Assembly (NCBI GenBank): GCA_016930435.1
Contig: JAFGGQ010000041.1
Coordinates: forward strand, 1-18,468
Origin: a bacterium
Lineage (GTDB): Bacteria; UBP14; UBA6098; JAFGQG01
Reading direction: 5' to 3'
DNA length: 18,468 nucleotides
Each line of letters starts with the position of its first letter. The stretch's first letter is position 1. The notes under the pieces are model-generated. The model did no database searches, was not told the DNA's origin, and saw nothing but the letters and a program-made list of their open reading frames with translations. This document shows positions 1-7,576 of the stretch, piece after piece. Position numbers and translations under genes: made by a program.

Positions 1-34
1 AATATTTGAGATTGATTTTATATTTGCAATTTGA

Positions 35-195
35 TTCCCCCTTTCGTCCCGAGAAGCTCGGGCCACTTCCCCCCTGCGAGAGGGGGGAAGGGAAAAATCT
101 GGAAATTTAGCAAATTAGGCATATCAACTTTTATTTCTGGGAATCTTTGTTCCCCCTAATCCGTGGTGCTGAGGTACGAAGGCCGGAAGGGGGAA
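35..195. repeat. Cluster of C/G-rich palindromic elements
   Basis: The octamer TTCCCCC(T/C) occurs three times (35-42, 67-74, 150-157) and its complement twice (82-89 and 188-195). Three hairpins can be drawn: CCCGAG/CTCGGG with a 3-nt loop (48-62); TTCCCCCC/GGGGGGAA with a 7-nt loop (67-89); and TTCCCCCT/AGGGGGAA with a 30-nt loop (150-195). The arm at 35-41 can also pair with 83-89, enclosing the first hairpin. The surrounding DNA is AT-rich, so these blocks stand out. They resemble REP/MITE-like dispersed palindromes. None is followed by a T-tract, so they do not look like intrinsic terminators. The rest of 1-349 holds nothing coding that I can support. Confidence 0.6.
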
Positions 196-272
196 AATAA
201 AGAATATGATACCTGCATTCGGTGTTAAATATAAAAAAACTATAGCGAAACCTCCCAGCTTATTGTAAATTA

Positions 273-281
273 TGGTATTAT
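273..281 (+). promoter_or_regulatory. Possible extended -10 element upstream of the metal permease gene
   Basis: TGG directly followed by TATTAT (five of six matches to TATAAT) forms an extended -10 element about 70 bp before the start codon at 350. I see no good -35 at the expected distance. The region is AT-rich, so a chance match is quite possible. Confidence 0.25.
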
Positions 282-349
282 ATAAATAAACCCAAAACAT
301 GAGTTTTCACCCAAATGGTTAAAACAAAATACCAAATATAAGGACTATT

Positions 350-1639
350 ATGGTAGTAATAGGGCAATATATCTGGGGGATTCTGGAGGCAACAGTTCAG
401 CTATTTAATGAAATGGCCTTTTATCTACTCCTTGGATTTTTCTTTGCCGGTGTAATCCATATCATCTTTCCAAGCGGGTTGATCTATAAGCATCTGGGCA
501 AAGCAAACGTATGTTCCATAGTTAAGGCGAGCCTGATAGGGATTCCCCTGCCGCTCTGTTCGTGTGGAGTGCTTCCTATGGCCATTTCCCTCCGCAAACA
601 GGGCGCCAGCAAAGCCTCCGTGCTTTCCTTCCTGATCTCAACACCCACTTCCGGGGTGGATTCCATTATGGCCACTTACTCCTTGCTGGGACTGGTATTT
701 ACAATCTTCAGGATAGTCGGCTCATTTATTACTGCATTTGTCGCCGGCATCGCTACACTGTTATTTATTCCCAAAGAAGAAATTGATGAGGAGCCGGTCT
801 GCGTGGATAATTCTTGCGCCGTTTGCGGTTCTGAAGAACCTCATCACCATACCCTGTGGGAGAAAATATCGGGGATAATCAAGTATGGTTTCTGGGATCT
901 ACTGGAGGATTCGGGCAAATGGGTTTTCATAGGGGTCATCGTAGGGGGAATAATAACCTTCCTGATCCCGGCCAGCCTTTTCGAAAGATATCTGGATAAT
1001 CAATTTTTATCCATGTTGGTGATGCTTTTTATAGGGATTCCTATCTACGTTTGCGCAACCGGTTCCATTCCAATCGTAGCTGCACTTCTGATGAAGGGTT
1101 TAAGCCCTGGCGCAGGATTCGTTTTCTTGCTGACGGGACCCGCAACCAATGCTACTTCATTGACCATTCTGGTTAAGTACCTGGGGAAAAAGACGGTGCT
1201 ACTTTATCTTATCATCCTAATCCTTTGCGGAATATTACTGGGTTACGCCCTGAATATCACCTGGGATTTCGCAGGATTGCCTCATATATCGCACATAATG
1301 TCACATGGGAAACTGATTCCAGAGATAGTAAAAATATTCGCCTCAATTATCCTTGCCGCTTTGATTGTATCTACATATATTAGCACTAAAATTAAAAGAA
1401 TTAAGAGTAGGGAGCTTGTCTTGACCGATACCGAAAATACCATACGGATAAAAGTCCCTGATATGACCTGCCAGCATTGCGTCCATGCAATCACCAAGGG
1501 ACTGAACCAGATTGAAAATATAAAGGGATTGGATATCAATCTGGAAACCAAGATTGTGGAGATCGAATATGAGGGGGAAGATCCCCGGGAAGAAGCCTTG
1601 AAAATCATAACTGGCTTGGGTTATAACCCTCAAAAGTAA
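350..1639 (+). CDS. SO_0444-family Cu/Zn efflux permease with C-terminal HMA domain
   Basis: This is a polytopic inner-membrane permease of the DUF318/ArsP-like superfamily, in the SO_0444 type annotated as a copper/zinc efflux transporter. Hydrophobic segments fill residues 8-140 and 190-350. The signature Leu-Cys-Ser-Cys-Gly after a GIPLP stretch is at residues 69-73; conserved cysteines there suggest thiol coordination of metal. A cytoplasmic-looking loop has Cys151, Cys156, Cys159 and three His at 165-167, a plausible metal site. Residues from about 365 form a heavy-metal-associated domain with the MxCxxC motif at 372-377 (Cys374, Cys377), as in copper chaperones. The ATG is chosen because AGGA lies 5 nt upstream. 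Function is inferred from family. No metal-responsive regulator is adjacent, and the following gene is probably unrelated in role. Confidence 0.85.
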   Translation: MVVIGQYIWGILEATVQLFNEMAFYLLLGFFFAGVIHIIFPSGLIYKHLGKANVCSIVKASLIGIPLPLCSCGVLPMAISLRKQGASKASVLSFLISTPTSGVDSIMATYSLLGLVFTIFRIVGSFITAFVAGIATLLFIPKEEIDEEPVCVDNSCAVCGSEEPHHHTLWEKISGIIKYGFWDLLEDSGKWVFIGVIVGGIITFLIPASLFERYLDNQFLSMLVMLFIGIPIYVCATGSIPIVAALLMKGLSPGAGFVFLLTGPATNATSLTILVKYLGKKTVLLYLIILILCGILLGYALNITWDFAGLPHISHIMSHGKLIPEIVKIFASIILAALIVSTYISTKIKRIKSRELVLTDTENTIRIKVPDMTCQHCVHAITKGLNQIENIKGLDINLETKIVEIEYEGEDPREEALKIITGLGYNPQK

Positions 1640-1679
1640 AACGCATATCAATCCCTTTTAAGCAGGGTTTTGGAGTTAT

Positions 1680-1686
1680 AAGGAGG
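1680..1686 (+). promoter_or_regulatory. Shine-Dalgarno deciding a GTG start
   Basis: AAGGAGG ends 4 nt before GTG at 1691. This near-perfect ribosome binding site fixes the unusual start codon of the carbamoyltransferase. Confidence 0.85.
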
Positions 1687-1690
1687 CGTA

Positions 1691-2713
1691 GTGGAACAAC
1701 AGAGATATTATGGCCGGGATTTGATCTGTACCCAGGATTGGGAGCGGGATGAACTTGAGGAAATTCTCAGACTTGCCCGTAAGATGAAAGAACACCGCTA
1801 CTCACCCAAATACACCGAGTTATTATTACACCGAACCTTTTTGATGTTTTTTTACAATCCTTCAGTCCGTACGCGTCAGTCATTTGAAGCAGCAGCAACG
1901 GAGTTGGGAGGACATGCCCAATTTCTGGAGCCCGGATCGATGCGGCTCAAAAGCTCGAATACCGCAGGTGAAACTATCGAAGATGCCGCAAAAGTTATGA
2001 GCCGTTATGCTGTAGGGATAGGTATCCGAATATTAGAGGACAGGATCGCAAAATACGGTGATGGTGATGAGTTCTTACGCGAATATGCCAGTTGGGCGAA
2101 TATCCCGGTATTAAACATGGCGGACGATAAGTTTCATCCCTTCCAGGGTCTCGCCGACGTGATGGGAATGAGGGAGAATATCAGTGAGGATATGAGGGGG
2201 AAAACACTCCTGCAGTACTGGGGACATGGAGCCCTGGCACGATCCTGGTGCTCCGTGCAGGAAAGCCTGCTGATTAATTCCCGAATGGGCATGAATATCG
2301 TTCTTGCTTACCCTGATGGCTACGATCTGGACCCTGATGTTATAGCATTAACTAAAAAGAATTGTCAAAATAATGGGGGGAGTTTCAGTATATCCCATGA
2401 CCCTCTGGAATGCTACCGGGGAGCAGATGTTGTCTATTCCCGCAACTGGATGAGCCCCCGCGCCTACGATAATGGATTCGATAAACAGAAGGAAATAAAG
2501 CAGGCACTTACCCACCCGGAATGGATCTGCGACCATGAAAAAATGAGGCACACCAATAACGCGTATTTCATTCATCCCATGCCAGTTGACCGGAAACACG
2601 AGGTAACAGACGAAGTGGCTTCAGGTGAACGTTCACTGATCTATGATATTGCCGAGAACCGTTTGCATATCCAGAAAGCGGTGATGGCCCTTACCATGAG
2701 CACGGAATGGTGA
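1691..2713 (+). CDS. Aspartate/ornithine-family carbamoyltransferase, substrate unclear
   Basis: A cytosolic carbamoyltransferase of full family length (340 residues) that should move a carbamoyl group between carbamoyl phosphate and an amine, in either direction. The carbamoyl phosphate loop is present as SVRTR (58-62), and the HPxQ motif as His149-Pro-Phe-Gln152. The C-terminal part (ENRLHIQKA-type helix) matches ornithine-type enzymes. Ornithine, acetylornithine, succinylornithine and YgeW-type enzymes carry His-Cys-Leu-Pro at the amino-acid side of the active site; here residues 295-298 read His-Pro-Met-Pro, closer to the HPLP of aspartate carbamoyltransferases. Ornithine is therefore not a safe call. 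A carbamate kinase two genes downstream suggests a catabolic, ATP-yielding direction. The GTG start is supported by a strong Shine-Dalgarno. Confidence 0.8.
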   Translation: MEQQRYYGRDLICTQDWERDELEEILRLARKMKEHRYSPKYTELLLHRTFLMFFYNPSVRTRQSFEAAATELGGHAQFLEPGSMRLKSSNTAGETIEDAAKVMSRYAVGIGIRILEDRIAKYGDGDEFLREYASWANIPVLNMADDKFHPFQGLADVMGMRENISEDMRGKTLLQYWGHGALARSWCSVQESLLINSRMGMNIVLAYPDGYDLDPDVIALTKKNCQNNGGSFSISHDPLECYRGADVVYSRNWMSPRAYDNGFDKQKEIKQALTHPEWICDHEKMRHTNNAYFIHPMPVDRKHEVTDEVASGERSLIYDIAENRLHIQKAVMALTMSTEW

Positions 2714-2727
2714 ATACCCAATTATCA

Positions 2728-2755
2728 TTGACATTTGACCGGATTTGAATATATT
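2728..2755 (+). promoter_or_regulatory. Sigma-70 type promoter for the lipoprotein and carbamate kinase
   Basis: A perfect -35 TTGACA (2728-2733), a 16-nt spacer and TATATT (2750-2755, five of six). Transcription would start near 2762, about 36 nt before the lipoprotein ATG. The same layout is found before the secreted-protein gene at 9780-9807, which adds weight. Confidence 0.65.
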
Positions 2756-2797
2756 AACCCATCGTTCTTAACTTTTTGTATTAAAAACGGTTAAACT

Positions 2798-3736
2798 ATG
2801 AAGAAATACGGAATATTGTTTTTACTTATTTTTTTGTTAATGGGGTGTGATGATGAAAACAAAAAACCCAGTCCTCATAGTAATCATGAGGGGATGGTGC
2901 TCATACCTGGAGGCTATTTTGTAATGGGCAACTATCCCGATGGGTATGGCGAGGAGGGTGCAGTTCATCCCGGCAACCCGGTCTGGGTGGATAGCTTCTA
3001 CCTTGATGTCTTCGAGGTTACCAATCAACAATACGCTGATTTTCTTAATAGCGCTTACGCTGAGGGAATAATAGTCGCGGACGGTGATTTTGTTTATGAT
3101 TCATCGGGTGAGTTCACCTATTATGGTACAGGAAGTACCAGCCGGGAGATAGACTTCGGGGGAGGCTTATTTGAAGCCGATAGCGGCAGGGAAGACTTCC
3201 CGGTAGTCCATGTAACCTGGTATGGCGCTCAGGCTTATGCTGCCTATTATGGGAAACGGTTAGCTACTGAGGCGGAATGGGAAAAGGCAGCCCGGGGAAC
3301 CAGTACCGAGTTCGGAGAACTTGAAGGAATAGGAGTAGGTTATATTTACCCCTGGAAAAGTACAATCCCTTATACAGATTATATCGATGGAAGTTATGCT
3401 AATTATAGTATAAGCAACGACCCTTACGAGTATCATAGCACTCCAAGAAGCACCCCGGTGGGGTTTTTTGATGGTCATATCAATGAGGAATTCTATACCG
3501 AAAATAATGTTAGTTCTTATGGCTGCTATGATATGGCAGGAAATGCTTGGGAATGGACCGGGGATTGGTATGCTGAATACAGCGATCCCCACAACCCCCC
3601 GTCATCCGGCATACACAAGGTCATCCGGGGAGGCAGCTACACCAGCGAGATTAAAGACCTCCGCTGCGCCAAAAGACAGCTCAACGCTCCCGGGAACGGT
3701 GTAAGCAACCTGGGCTTCCGATGTGCTGACGATTAA
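2798..3736 (+). CDS. Lipoprotein with SUMF1/formylglycine-generating-enzyme-like fold
   Basis: The N-terminus is a lipoprotein signal with lipobox Leu-Met-Gly-Cys17. Asp18-Asp19 follow the cysteine; Asp at +2 retains lipoproteins in the inner membrane of enterobacteria, but whether that holds here is unknown. From about residue 33 it has the FGE-sulfatase fold marks: an MVLIPGG-type opening, a GKRLATEAEWEKAARG-type block, a YDMAGNAWEWT-type block and a closing RGGSY...GFRCA segment. True formylglycine-generating enzymes have two cysteines just after RGGSY. Here the first position is Ser and only a later Cys (in LRCAKR) remains, so sulfatase-activating chemistry is unlikely and a binding role is more plausible. 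It is 18 bp upstream of the carbamate kinase gene and probably cotranscribed with it. Confidence 0.8.
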   Translation: MKKYGILFLLIFLLMGCDDENKKPSPHSNHEGMVLIPGGYFVMGNYPDGYGEEGAVHPGNPVWVDSFYLDVFEVTNQQYADFLNSAYAEGIIVADGDFVYDSSGEFTYYGTGSTSREIDFGGGLFEADSGREDFPVVHVTWYGAQAYAAYYGKRLATEAEWEKAARGTSTEFGELEGIGVGYIYPWKSTIPYTDYIDGSYANYSISNDPYEYHSTPRSTPVGFFDGHINEEFYTENNVSSYGCYDMAGNAWEWTGDWYAEYSDPHNPPSSGIHKVIRGGSYTSEIKDLRCAKRQLNAPGNGVSNLGFRCADD

Positions 3737-3754
3737 ACCTAAAATGGAGAATAT

Positions 3755-4693
3755 ATGTCAAAGTTAGCAGTAGTGGCTATTGGCGGAAATTCACTTATCA
3801 AAGACAAAAATCACCAGACAGTACCGGACCAGTATCAGGCCGTAGCGGAGACCGTATCGCATCTGGCCAACCTGATCGAGCATGGATACGAGATGGTTAT
3901 AACACATGGCAATGGGCCTCAGATCGGATTCATCCTGCTGCGCTCTGAACTTTCAAAATACTATATTCATACGGTTCCTGTGGATTCCTGCGGAGCGGAC
4001 ACTCAGGGTTCCATTGGCTATAACATACAGATGGCTATGGATAATGAATTCAAGAGGCGTGGTATCACTAAGAAGGTAGTGACCGTGATTACCCAGGTGG
4101 TGGTCAGTAAAAATGACCCGGCATTCCTTAATCCCACCAAGCCGATCGGGCCATTTTATGACCAACATGAAGCGGAACGTTATCGCCGGGAACGAAAGTG
4201 GGACATTGCGGAAGATGCAGGACGTGGTTGGCGCAGGGTTATTCCTTCCCCTAAGCCCCTTAAAATAATCGAGATTGATGCCATTAAAAACCTCCTGAAA
4301 AACCGCTTTGTGGTCATAGCCGCGGGGGGAGGAGGAATACCGGTAATAGAAGAGAATAAAATGCTTAAGGGCGTGGAAGCAGTTATCGATAAAGATTACG
4401 CGACATCCCTTCTGGCCTCCCGGCTCAAGGCGGACCTTTTTCTGATCTCCACAGCTGTTGAGACGGTTTACCTTAATTTCAACAAACCCGACCAAACCCC
4501 ACTTCTGCGAACCACCTCCAGCGAAGCGGAAAAATACCTGAAGGCCGGTCATTTTGCCAAGGGAAGCATGGCCCCTAAAATCCAGGCTATACTTGATTAC
4601 CTGAGAAAAGGGGGCAAAGAGGCACTGATCACTACTCCCCAAGCTATTGACAGAGCACTCAGGGGCGAAACGGGAACCCGAATCACACCATGA
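3755..4693 (+). CDS. arcC: Carbamate kinase
   Basis: Transfers phosphate between carbamoyl phosphate and ADP, giving ATP plus carbamate, which breaks down to NH3 and CO2. At 312 residues it has the usual length. The amino-acid-kinase glycine loop IGGNSL is at 9-14, THGNGPQIG at 50-58, a PSPKP segment and AAGGGGIPV lie in the middle, and IDKDYATSLLA forms the nucleotide/lysine region. GGAGA lies 4 nt before the ATG. With the carbamoyltransferase upstream it could complete fermentation of a ureido compound, but no arginine deiminase, agmatine deiminase or allantoin gene is nearby. A 255-codon open frame on the opposite strand (3953-4720) is a shadow of this gene. Confidence 0.95.
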   Translation: MSKLAVVAIGGNSLIKDKNHQTVPDQYQAVAETVSHLANLIEHGYEMVITHGNGPQIGFILLRSELSKYYIHTVPVDSCGADTQGSIGYNIQMAMDNEFKRRGITKKVVTVITQVVVSKNDPAFLNPTKPIGPFYDQHEAERYRRERKWDIAEDAGRGWRRVIPSPKPLKIIEIDAIKNLLKNRFVVIAAGGGGIPVIEENKMLKGVEAVIDKDYATSLLASRLKADLFLISTAVETVYLNFNKPDQTPLLRTTSSEAEKYLKAGHFAKGSMAPKIQAILDYLRKGGKEALITTPQAIDRALRGETGTRITP

Positions 4694-4772
4694 AGAAGAA
4701 AAACAGTATTCAATTTTCACTTTGCATTATTGAAACTAACCTTTATATTAAGCTCAACTTATTTTAAATTAG

Positions 4773-5357
4773 ATGACAATGAAAATAATAATAATATGCA
4801 CCCTGGTATTTGGAATTTGCCTAACCCTTTGGCCTCAAAACCTGAAGATCGAGGAAAAACTGCCACGACTCGATAACCTTCAGTGTGATTTCATAAAAAC
4901 CACCATTACCGACATTGATACTCTGATCCATAAAGGCAAACTTTATATCAGCGGTAATCGTTTCAGGTTTGAATCAGACGAAGAGTTGATAGTATCCGAT
5001 GGCAAATTCATAACTATATTCAGGGAGGGAGAAGAAGCTGCCCAGAGAACCTTGTCAAATGCTCAAACCGTTTTAGGATTGGATTCGCTATGGCATTCAC
5101 TCAGGAAGAACTATGAACTTACTGAAGAAGAAACTAACGGCTCACTGATCCTCAGCGGTAAGATGAAAAGCGGCGAAGTCAATATTAAACGGTTCAAGAT
5201 CTGGTTTGGAGATGATTATCTTCCTTATAAAGCTACCTGGCGGGAATTTTCAAATTATGAACATGAAATTCAGCTTTTTAATATCAGTACCGATACTCCC
5301 GAGGAAGAGGTCTTTATATTTAATAAAGATGTTAAAATTATGGACGTTAATAAATAA
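4773..5357 (+). CDS. LolA-like outer-membrane lipoprotein carrier family protein
   Basis: A periplasmic protein with a hydrophobic signal peptide (about residues 3-19). It then follows the LolA/LolB-fold pattern: an early amphipathic helix, a 'QCDFIKT' strand in place of the usual FxQ, a 'GKLYISGNRFRFE' strand pair, 'SDGKFITIF', and late beta strands. LolA carries lipoproteins across the periplasm; proteins of this fold also serve glycolipid or polyketide-lipid transport. Identity to classical LolA is low by eye. Two ATGs (4773 and 4779) are possible, neither with a clear Shine-Dalgarno. It sits 9 bp before the dehydrogenase gene, so it heads an envelope operon with lpxB. Confidence 0.7.
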   Translation: MTMKIIIICTLVFGICLTLWPQNLKIEEKLPRLDNLQCDFIKTTITDIDTLIHKGKLYISGNRFRFESDEELIVSDGKFITIFREGEEAAQRTLSNAQTVLGLDSLWHSLRKNYELTEEETNGSLILSGKMKSGEVNIKRFKIWFGDDYLPYKATWREFSNYEHEIQLFNISTDTPEEEVFIFNKDVKIMDVNK

Positions 5358-5366
5358 AGGGAAAAT

Positions 5367-6332
5367 ATGGGAATTAAAATTGCAGTAATAGGATTAGGAC
5401 ACCTGGGCTGGTTCCACTCACGAACCTTGGCACGTCTGGAAACCTTCGACCTGGTCGGAGGCTATGATCTGGACAGGGACCGGGCCGAGGAGATCACCGG
5501 AAAGCTAAGAATACACAATTTCAATTCTATCGAAGAACTGCTGAAGGCTTGCGAAGCAGTAGTCATAGCAACCCCTACCAGTTCTCACCACAAGATCGGA
5601 ATGCAGGTACTGACCGCCGGGAAGCATCTACTCGTTGAAAAACCATTGACAGATAATTTAAATTATGCTAAGGATATTGTGGCTTTGGCCGAAAGACAAA
5701 AACTGATCCTCCAGGTAGGCCATACTGAACGCTTTAATCCCGCTTTCCAGGTTGCCCGAAAACATATCAGGACGCCATACTTCATCGAGGCGCACCGATT
5801 GTGTACATATAACCCAAGGAGTACCGATATCAATGTTATATTTGATCTGATGATTCACGATATCGACCTGGCACTTAGCTTGATCCCAACACGGGTAACC
5901 AGTATGATAGTTTCAGGGGCTCCTGTGGTTTCGAAATTGTGTGATATTGCCAGCGCGCGGTTGCGCTTTGAAAATGGATCATCAGCAAATTTAACCGCCA
6001 GCCGCATATCCTTGGTCAACTTACGCAAATTCAGAGTATTCCAGGAGGGTTCCTACATTTCTATTGATATGGCAGCACGAAATTTTCAACTGGTAGCCAC
6101 TCAAAACCATTCGATGGATGGTTCCTGTTCAGCCGAACTGGTGGACCTTAAAGATTGTGACCAGAAGTTTTACGTGTATAACCCGGAGGTAGTCCCTAAC
6201 GATGCTATCGAGGGTGAATTACTCCATTTTGCGGAATCCATAGGGTCTGGGAGAGAGCCCATTATTTCCGGGAAAGAAGCACTAAGATCGGTCAGCTTAG
6301 CGGCTGAAATATCTTCGCAAATAGAACAGTAA
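5367..6332 (+). CDS. Gfo/Idh/MocA oxidoreductase, probable UDP-sugar 3-dehydrogenase (GnnA/WlbA type)
   Basis: A cytosolic NAD(P)-dependent sugar dehydrogenase. The Rossmann loop GLGHLG is at 9-14, the catalytic Glu-Lys-Pro motif at 91-93, and the GHTERFNPAF segment at 118-127 marks the subgroup often found beside lipid A genes. His164-Asp-Ile-Asp167 supplies the second catalytic motif. In that subgroup GnnA oxidises C3 of UDP-GlcNAc, which the GnnB transaminase then aminates to make GlcN3N-type lipid A; WlbA does a similar step in O-antigen synthesis. No transaminase is in the window, so the product is uncertain. It lies 35 bp before lpxB, probably in the same operon; AAAGGGA before the ATG serves as ribosome binding site. 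Confidence 0.75.
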   Translation: MGIKIAVIGLGHLGWFHSRTLARLETFDLVGGYDLDRDRAEEITGKLRIHNFNSIEELLKACEAVVIATPTSSHHKIGMQVLTAGKHLLVEKPLTDNLNYAKDIVALAERQKLILQVGHTERFNPAFQVARKHIRTPYFIEAHRLCTYNPRSTDINVIFDLMIHDIDLALSLIPTRVTSMIVSGAPVVSKLCDIASARLRFENGSSANLTASRISLVNLRKFRVFQEGSYISIDMAARNFQLVATQNHSMDGSCSAELVDLKDCDQKFYVYNPEVVPNDAIEGELLHFAESIGSGREPIISGKEALRSVSLAAEISSQIEQ

Positions 6333-6367
6333 ATATAAGACCCCTTTACCTTCAATAGTATTGATCA

Positions 6368-7576
6368 ATGAAAGAGCAGGTACTGGTTGTAACCGGTGAG
6401 GCTTCCGGGGATTTATTGGCTTCCCAACTGGTGAATAATCTCAGAGCCCGGAATAGGGAGCTGGAATTTTTCGGAATTGGAGGAGAAAATCTGCAGAAAG
6501 CTGGAGTGGAGCTTCTTTTTGATAGCGGGTCTTTAGCCATTATTGGTTTTGGAGGGATCCTGAGAGCAATCCCCCAGCTATTAAGGATTCGGGCAAAGCT
6601 CCTGAAAGAGGTCAAAAAGCGGGGCACCCGGGTGGCCATTTTGACCGATTGCCCCGATTTTAATTTGAGGCTGGCTCCCCGGTTAAAAGCCCTTGATTGC
6701 AGAATTGTCTATTATGTTTCCCCTCAGGTATGGGTATGGCGGAGTTGGCGGATCAAGAAGATTCGGAGGTATGTGGATCTAAATCTCCCCATTTTACCCT
6801 TTGAAGAAGATTATTTTCGGCAAAGGGGGATTAGTAATACTCACTATAATGGTCATCCCTTTGTTGACCTGGTGAAACCCGGTCAGACAAGGGAAGAGTT
6901 CGTTAATAGAAACCAGTTGCCCGGACATTTTTTTGCTCTGCTTCCTGGTTCACGCCGCCGGGAGATCATAAAAATATTTCCCTTAATGATCGAGGCATTT
7001 GCCGGCCTTTCCCGGAGGATACCGGATCTTTATGGTGTCATACCAGTAGCGCCCGGCCTTCCCATGGAAATGCTTGAGCATTTTATTCCGGGAAGCCTGA
7101 AAAACGTCAAATTGCTGAGGGGTTGCGCTCATGAGGTAGAATCTTATGCCGATTTTGGGATAGTGGCATCGGGTAGCGCCACCCTGGAATGCGCCCTCTT
7201 GAACCTACCTATGGTTTCTGTGTATAGTACAGATTTCTGGACCTACCATATTGCCAAACGGTTGCTGAAAATCCCCTATGTTTCACTGGTGAACCTGGTA
7301 GCTGGCAGGATGGTTATTCCTGAGCTTATTCAAAGGGACCTTACCCCGGCGAATCTTATTGATAAGGTATTGGAGTATTGGAATGACGGTTCAAAACTTG
7401 CCGCAATGAGAACTGGTCTGGAGGAGGTGCGCATTAAACTGGGGGCGCCGGGCGCGGCTGAACGCTCTGCGGAGATCATCACGAAGCAATTTTTTAGTGA
7501 CCGGGCTTTCTCAATGAGCTCCGTGCCCGGTGAGGGCCACCCAGGCGGTACGGGCAATGATTTTGATATCAAATAA
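6368..7576 (+). CDS. lpxB: Lipid-A-disaccharide synthase
   Basis: A GT19 glycosyltransferase at the inner membrane that joins UDP-2,3-diacylglucosamine and lipid X into the tetraacyl-disaccharide phosphate of lipid A. Family motifs are plain: GEASGD at 10-15, TDCPDFN at 93-99, SPQVWVWR at 118-125, GHP at 162-164, LLPGSRRREI at 191-200, and a late SGSATLE nucleotide-sugar segment. At 402 residues it runs about 20 longer than usual. The last 21 residues are Gly/Ser/Pro-rich, do not look like LpxB, and are read antisense to the end of the convergent sugar transferase gene. There is no clear Shine-Dalgarno, but the MKEQVLVVTGEASGD start aligns with other LpxB N-termini. Confidence 0.95.
   Translation: MKEQVLVVTGEASGDLLASQLVNNLRARNRELEFFGIGGENLQKAGVELLFDSGSLAIIGFGGILRAIPQLLRIRAKLLKEVKKRGTRVAILTDCPDFNLRLAPRLKALDCRIVYYVSPQVWVWRSWRIKKIRRYVDLNLPILPFEEDYFRQRGISNTHYNGHPFVDLVKPGQTREEFVNRNQLPGHFFALLPGSRRREIIKIFPLMIEAFAGLSRRIPDLYGVIPVAPGLPMEMLEHFIPGSLKNVKLLRGCAHEVESYADFGIVASGSATLECALLNLPMVSVYSTDFWTYHIAKRLLKIPYVSLVNLVAGRMVIPELIQRDLTPANLIDKVLEYWNDGSKLAAMRTGLEEVRIKLGAPGAAERSAEIITKQFFSDRAFSMSSVPGEGHPGGTGNDFDIK
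7511..7576. other. Convergent 66-bp coding overlap of lpxB and the sugar transferase gene
   Basis: The last 21 codons plus stop of lpxB (plus strand) lie over the end of the sugar transferase gene (minus strand, TGA at 7513-7511). No T-tracted hairpin is seen on either side, so the two transcripts may run into each other. Confidence 0.9.

Noticed and set aside
1-200. CRISPR array
   Set aside because: The repeats are short, palindromic and unevenly spaced, with no spacer-like units and no cas genes.
2798-3736. Active formylglycine-generating enzyme
   Set aside because: The first catalytic cysteine after RGGSY is replaced by Ser and no sulfatase gene is near.
1691-4693. Arginine deiminase pathway operon
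   Set aside because: There is no arginine deiminase or arginine/ornithine antiporter, and the transferase lacks the ornithine HCLP motif.
3953-4720. 255-codon open frame on the minus strand
   Set aside because: It lies fully over carbamate kinase, which has all its motifs; the translation is not protein-like and has no ribosome binding site.
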